Position numbers and translations under genes: made by a program. The notes under the pieces were generated by a model. The model made no database searches, had not been told where the DNA came from, and saw only the letters and a program-made list of their open reading frames with translations. From Rheinheimera soli (GTDB taxonomy: Bacteria > Pseudomonadota > Gammaproteobacteria > Enterobacterales > Alteromonadaceae): DNA of 61,139 bases. Below, piece after piece: positions 58,192 to 61,139 of this stretch (its first letter is position 1; each line of letters opens with the position of its first letter). The DNA is taken from NCBI RefSeq assembly GCF_021290985.1, contig NZ_JAJOYU010000025.1, positions 1-61,139 of the forward strand, in the 5' to 3' direction.

Positions 58192-60999
58192 TTAGGACAG
58201 ATTGTATTTCAATTCTCTTTCCTTGAAGGCGGAAATACCTCCTTCCAATATATGACATACATGCTCTCTGATCCCAATGTCTTGGAGGGCATAATGAGAT
58301 TTTGCCTCATACTCTCCATAAGTTAATTCTAAGCTCCCGCTGAAATAATCGAACTTAGAACCAAAGTTTGGATCATCATCATTTTGTCCCTTCTGATCTG
58401 CAACTATTACACACTCAGCGTCCGCAGCAACGACTAAATTAGCATTGTGCGTAACTAGGATTATTTGACGTTTTTGTTTGCATTTTCTAATGAAATCTTT
58501 GAGTTGCGAATAGATTGTACGATTATCTAAGTTGTCTTCGGGTTGGTCTATTAAAATTGGGTGAGTAGAATTGCTCAACTCAAGCATTAAGCTGAGTAGG
58601 ACCAAACCACGCTTGCCAGGTGACATTTTTACAATATCGTCGTTTTTGTAAGTCACAACGAAATCGACCTCAAAATAATCACCATACAGATGCTTAAAGG
58701 CGTCTATGAGCTTCACATTTTTCCTCAAAGGCGGGGCGTCCTTTGACAGTGCTCTTTTTGAGATAGCGTCTATGTCTTCGATGAAAGAATCAAGGTTGAA
58801 TTTATATTCGCCGTCTCGATAAATTGAGCCTAAAAATCCATTTATGTTACTGTTTCTGTTGAAACAGCTTGTGAATAGATCGAATTTTCCGGGTGCAATA
58901 ATCAACTTAGCTTCGATCCTAATGTCATCATCAACCTGAAAATTTTCGACATTTTCGCACAGGGATTGATAAAGCCTGTACAACTCTTTGAAACTGGAAT
59001 CGATTTCAGATCTGCACTTTTCCCCATTTTCTTTAATGACTAACTTTTCTTTCAGTTTTTCATTTATTCGAGCGAGCTTATCTTGCTCTCGTTTTAACGA
59101 CGTATTGAGACTTTCAAGCTCAGCAGAGTCTTTCACTTTAGATTCGAGTGGCACCAGATGACTTGAAACCAGATGGACTTTATCTTCTATAGCCTTCACT
59201 CTCAAAGGGATCGAATCTTTAATTTCTTTTATCTTTTCAATTTGTTCGTTAAAAACTTGGTTTAATTTCGAACGCAGACTGTTTCCTAATTTCGCGCTCA
59301 CCGATGACTTGTCAGAAAAACCAGAATCAATTGAAATATCAGACAATAAGTCTTCTACCCACTGAGTTCTCTTGCTTTCGACACTGCGAATCATAGATTC
59401 TAATTTAGATGTGAAGTCATCATATTTCCCTTTGGCTTTTTGATATACACGCCTCTTCATGGAAAGGGATTTAAATGCTTGCTCATCATTAGGAGTGAAA
59501 TTTGAAATTTTCCTAAGTTCAGCGGTTCGTAGCTGAATGCGGTCTATTTCCTGTTGGATAGATTTTACATTCCCAATCTCAAGTGCTTCTTCTTGAAGCT
59601 TTTTGTAATCGTCAGCTAACGAGAATCGTCGGTCAATTTTGTCCGATATTTGCGTTCGAATAGTCTTGATTGTACTAAGCGTTTCTTCTGAGAATTCTTT
59701 ATATCGTGGGTTTTGAGAGAGAACACGAGAAATTAACGAATTAAGACTTTCGCGTCCCTGCTTATCGGCCAATTCATTTATGTAAAACTGTGGAATATAA
59801 GTGATCGCTTTTGCATTGGCGCCAAGTTCTGAGAGTTTCGAGACCTCACCGTTCCCCCACTCAACTTCGAAATCTATGCCTTTCAGATCATCATACGTGG
59901 GTGCACGCGCTAGACCCGCATTATTTGTCACTTCAGAGTTATTTATTGTCCGAGCGATGTGGTACAAAAGCATGGATTTGCCAGACGATTTACCGCCAAT
60001 AATTGTGTTTAAATCCGAATTTAAAGCAATCCACTTTGTGGGGAATAAGTTCAATCCAGATGAATCTAAATAACGAACGCGTCTGATCACTTGGTAGTTA
60101 GGTTTATTGACTGGCGAGATATCCTGGATTTTTACCCTATCAGACTCGAACACGACCTGTCTCAGACCGTTGAATGAAGGATCGGCTTTAATCCAGCAAT
60201 TCCTTCGCAAATCAGGTTCGAATATTTTCCCAAAATCGTGAGCATCTGAGCCATGTATACAAGGAATAATTTTGCCATACTGTGCAATGATATCTTCTCT
60301 AGTTCTTCCAGCACCACCTGTAAAATGTTTGATATCACTTGGGTTGCTTGAAAAGATAAGATCGGTTAGATCATAAATATTTTGCCGGACGCCTTTAAAA
60401 CCATTTTCCCTGATCCCTGAAGCACCATCTTTTGAAGAATTAGCAACAGCAATTAGGGAGTTTGTCTTCAACCACGTTTCAGACTCATACCACGAACAGA
60501 AAGCATCGATAGATACTTTGAAATTATTCATGCCCTCTCTCAGGGCTGATTTCCCTGTCAGACCTGCAGTAATTGCAGAACCAAGACTTTCAAGTTGTGA
60601 TTTTTCGCAGCCATATTTTTGGCTGCGATAGGTAAATGTCAATCGAGCAAGAGCCTGGTTTATTTTGCTCACATGATCAGAATCACTGGGATCGACCAGA
60701 ACGTGAATGTTAATTCCTTTACTAGACTCCGTTTCTGGAGTGACGCGAAACTCAATATTTGGTATCAGTAAGTCGATGTCTTTAAGCCTCCCATTCTTTC
60801 GGTATTCAAGCATTTTTTCGTAACCGGAGATTGAATAGTAATCAGTAACTCCAATTACAGAGACATTATTTGATTTACTCTCGATTTCAGAGATGTACCC
60901 TTCCCAATCTTCGCGGTACTGAGATTCCAAAATTGAGTCTGGGGTATGAACATGAAGATCCCAGCGTCTCCACTCAGAACCGTGCTCAAATACTTTCAT
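58192..60999 (-). CDS. TrlF-type PHP-phosphoesterase/SMC-like ATPase
   Basis: 935 aa from ATG 60999 (AAGGA 6 bases upstream). PHP domain: WDLHVHTPDS (HxH), SVIGVTDYYSISGYEKM, and CIHGSDAHDFGKI, metal-binding residues for a phosphoesterase or nuclease. Then an SMC-like ATPase: TIIGGKSSGKSMLLYHI (Walker A, about 335), a long coiled coil (about 430-700), KRGLVLLSLMLELSN signature region, PILIDQPEDNLDN (Walker B) and ILVTHNANLVVAAD. This is the layout of TrlF-family AAA-like ATPases. Stands alone after the IS relic; a nucleic-acid-directed defence role is inferred. Confidence 0.85.
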   Translation of the reverse strand: MKVFEHGSEWRRWDLHVHTPDSILESQYREDWEGYISEIESKSNNVSVIGVTDYYSISGYEKMLEYRKNGRLKDIDLLIPNIEFRVTPETESSKGINIHVLVDPSDSDHVSKINQALARLTFTYRSQKYGCEKSQLESLGSAITAGLTGKSALREGMNNFKVSIDAFCSWYESETWLKTNSLIAVANSSKDGASGIRENGFKGVRQNIYDLTDLIFSSNPSDIKHFTGGAGRTREDIIAQYGKIIPCIHGSDAHDFGKIFEPDLRRNCWIKADPSFNGLRQVVFESDRVKIQDISPVNKPNYQVIRRVRYLDSSGLNLFPTKWIALNSDLNTIIGGKSSGKSMLLYHIARTINNSEVTNNAGLARAPTYDDLKGIDFEVEWGNGEVSKLSELGANAKAITYIPQFYINELADKQGRESLNSLISRVLSQNPRYKEFSEETLSTIKTIRTQISDKIDRRFSLADDYKKLQEEALEIGNVKSIQQEIDRIQLRTAELRKISNFTPNDEQAFKSLSMKRRVYQKAKGKYDDFTSKLESMIRSVESKRTQWVEDLLSDISIDSGFSDKSSVSAKLGNSLRSKLNQVFNEQIEKIKEIKDSIPLRVKAIEDKVHLVSSHLVPLESKVKDSAELESLNTSLKREQDKLARINEKLKEKLVIKENGEKCRSEIDSSFKELYRLYQSLCENVENFQVDDDIRIEAKLIIAPGKFDLFTSCFNRNSNINGFLGSIYRDGEYKFNLDSFIEDIDAISKRALSKDAPPLRKNVKLIDAFKHLYGDYFEVDFVVTYKNDDIVKMSPGKRGLVLLSLMLELSNSTHPILIDQPEDNLDNRTIYSQLKDFIRKCKQKRQIILVTHNANLVVAADAECVIVADQKGQNDDDPNFGSKFDYFSGSLELTYGEYEAKSHYALQDIGIREHVCHILEGGISAFKERELKYNLS

Positions 61000-61139
61000 A
61001 ACCAATCCTTAGCAATTACCGAATTCAATTACAATATCAGTCTTTGTGACAAAGTCGATCAGTCCTTGCGAACAAAATAAAAATTCAAAAGCATACGGAG
61101 AAAATAAAGTCTCCCTAACGCCACCAAAAGCTAACTAAA
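61000..61139. other. Window end, no gene seen
   Basis: AT-rich sequence upstream of the PHP-ATPase gene; probably holds its promoter, but I see no clear -35/-10 pair or repeat. Confidence 0.5.

Larger units (their letters stand above)
44247..61139. mobile_element. Putative integrated defence island (right end not in window)
   Basis: Inferred from the attR-like tRNA-Ser relic at the left edge, arm-type direct repeats just inside, unknown genes, a five-gene restriction-like operon, an IS630 relic and a PHP-ATPase gene. No integrase is present; if the model is right it would lie beyond 61139 beside an intact tRNA-Ser. Confidence 0.55.

Overview
The window reads as chromosomal DNA of a gammaproteobacterium, probably an Alteromonadales/Chromatiaceae-type organism such as Rheinheimera or a relative. 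This is an inference from the house-keeping genes (YegD-like Hsp70, RhlE helicase, RluF-like synthase, PaeA/YtfL-like CNNM protein, a CLCA_X protein, FadL-like porin); no 16S or ribosomal protein gene is present. Three kinds of DNA are interleaved: a host backbone of moderate GC, a visibly GC-rich betaproteobacterial-looking cargo carried by a Tn3-family element, and a defence-type island at the right end.

Region 1 (1-14824, leftward): a heavy-metal efflux operon, cadR (MerR) - CDF transporter - small His-rich CzcI-like protein - czcC - czcB (czcA would lie beyond base 1). czcC is split by an 11.0-kb Tn3-family insertion (1993-12990) with 38-bp inverted repeats and a perfect 5-bp target duplication ACACA. 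The left end of that insertion is a 382-bp miniature element (TIME type) whose only reading frame fuses the first codons of a TetR-type gene to the last codons of tnpA; a second, longer tnpA 3' fragment forms the right end. The cargo between them holds a PAS-GGDEF-EAL protein, a chemoreceptor, two tandem-domain universal stress proteins, a CBS protein, and bioD-sbtB-sbtA' on the other strand. The second usp gene is itself split by a 1941-bp IS21-family element (istA with an in-frame TAA, istB intact).

Region 2 (14825-17210): a sparse stretch with a compact tyrosine recombinase and a co-directional unknown gene.

Region 3 (17211-43930): ordinary host chromosome. An RND pump operon (lipoprotein adaptor plus two permeases), a FadL-like outer-membrane protein under a palindromic site, a DUF4397 lipoprotein, an ECF sigma/anti-sigma/DUF4097 operon, a lipoprotein hydrolase broken by one TAA, yegD, rhlE, an rluF-like gene, an ABC-F protein, an MFS exporter, paeA, small unknown genes, a 2OG-Fe(II) oxygenase and a mazEF toxin-antitoxin pair.

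Region 4 (43931-61139): a cluster of REP-like hairpins, a terminator and a 17-bp relic of a tRNA-Ser 3' end mark what looks like the attR edge of an integrated island. Inside are phage-arm-like repeats, a heptamer tandem array (10 x GGACACA), two unknown genes, and a tight five-gene leftward operon: SNF2-like helicase, DUF3696-type AAA ATPase, PIN-domain protein, beta-class DNA methyltransferase and type III-like Res helicase/nuclease. After an IS630 relic comes a TrlF-type PHP-ATPase. I regard the operon as the most likely under-described system here: a type III-like restriction-modification core with an added ATPase-PIN nuclease pair and a second helicase.
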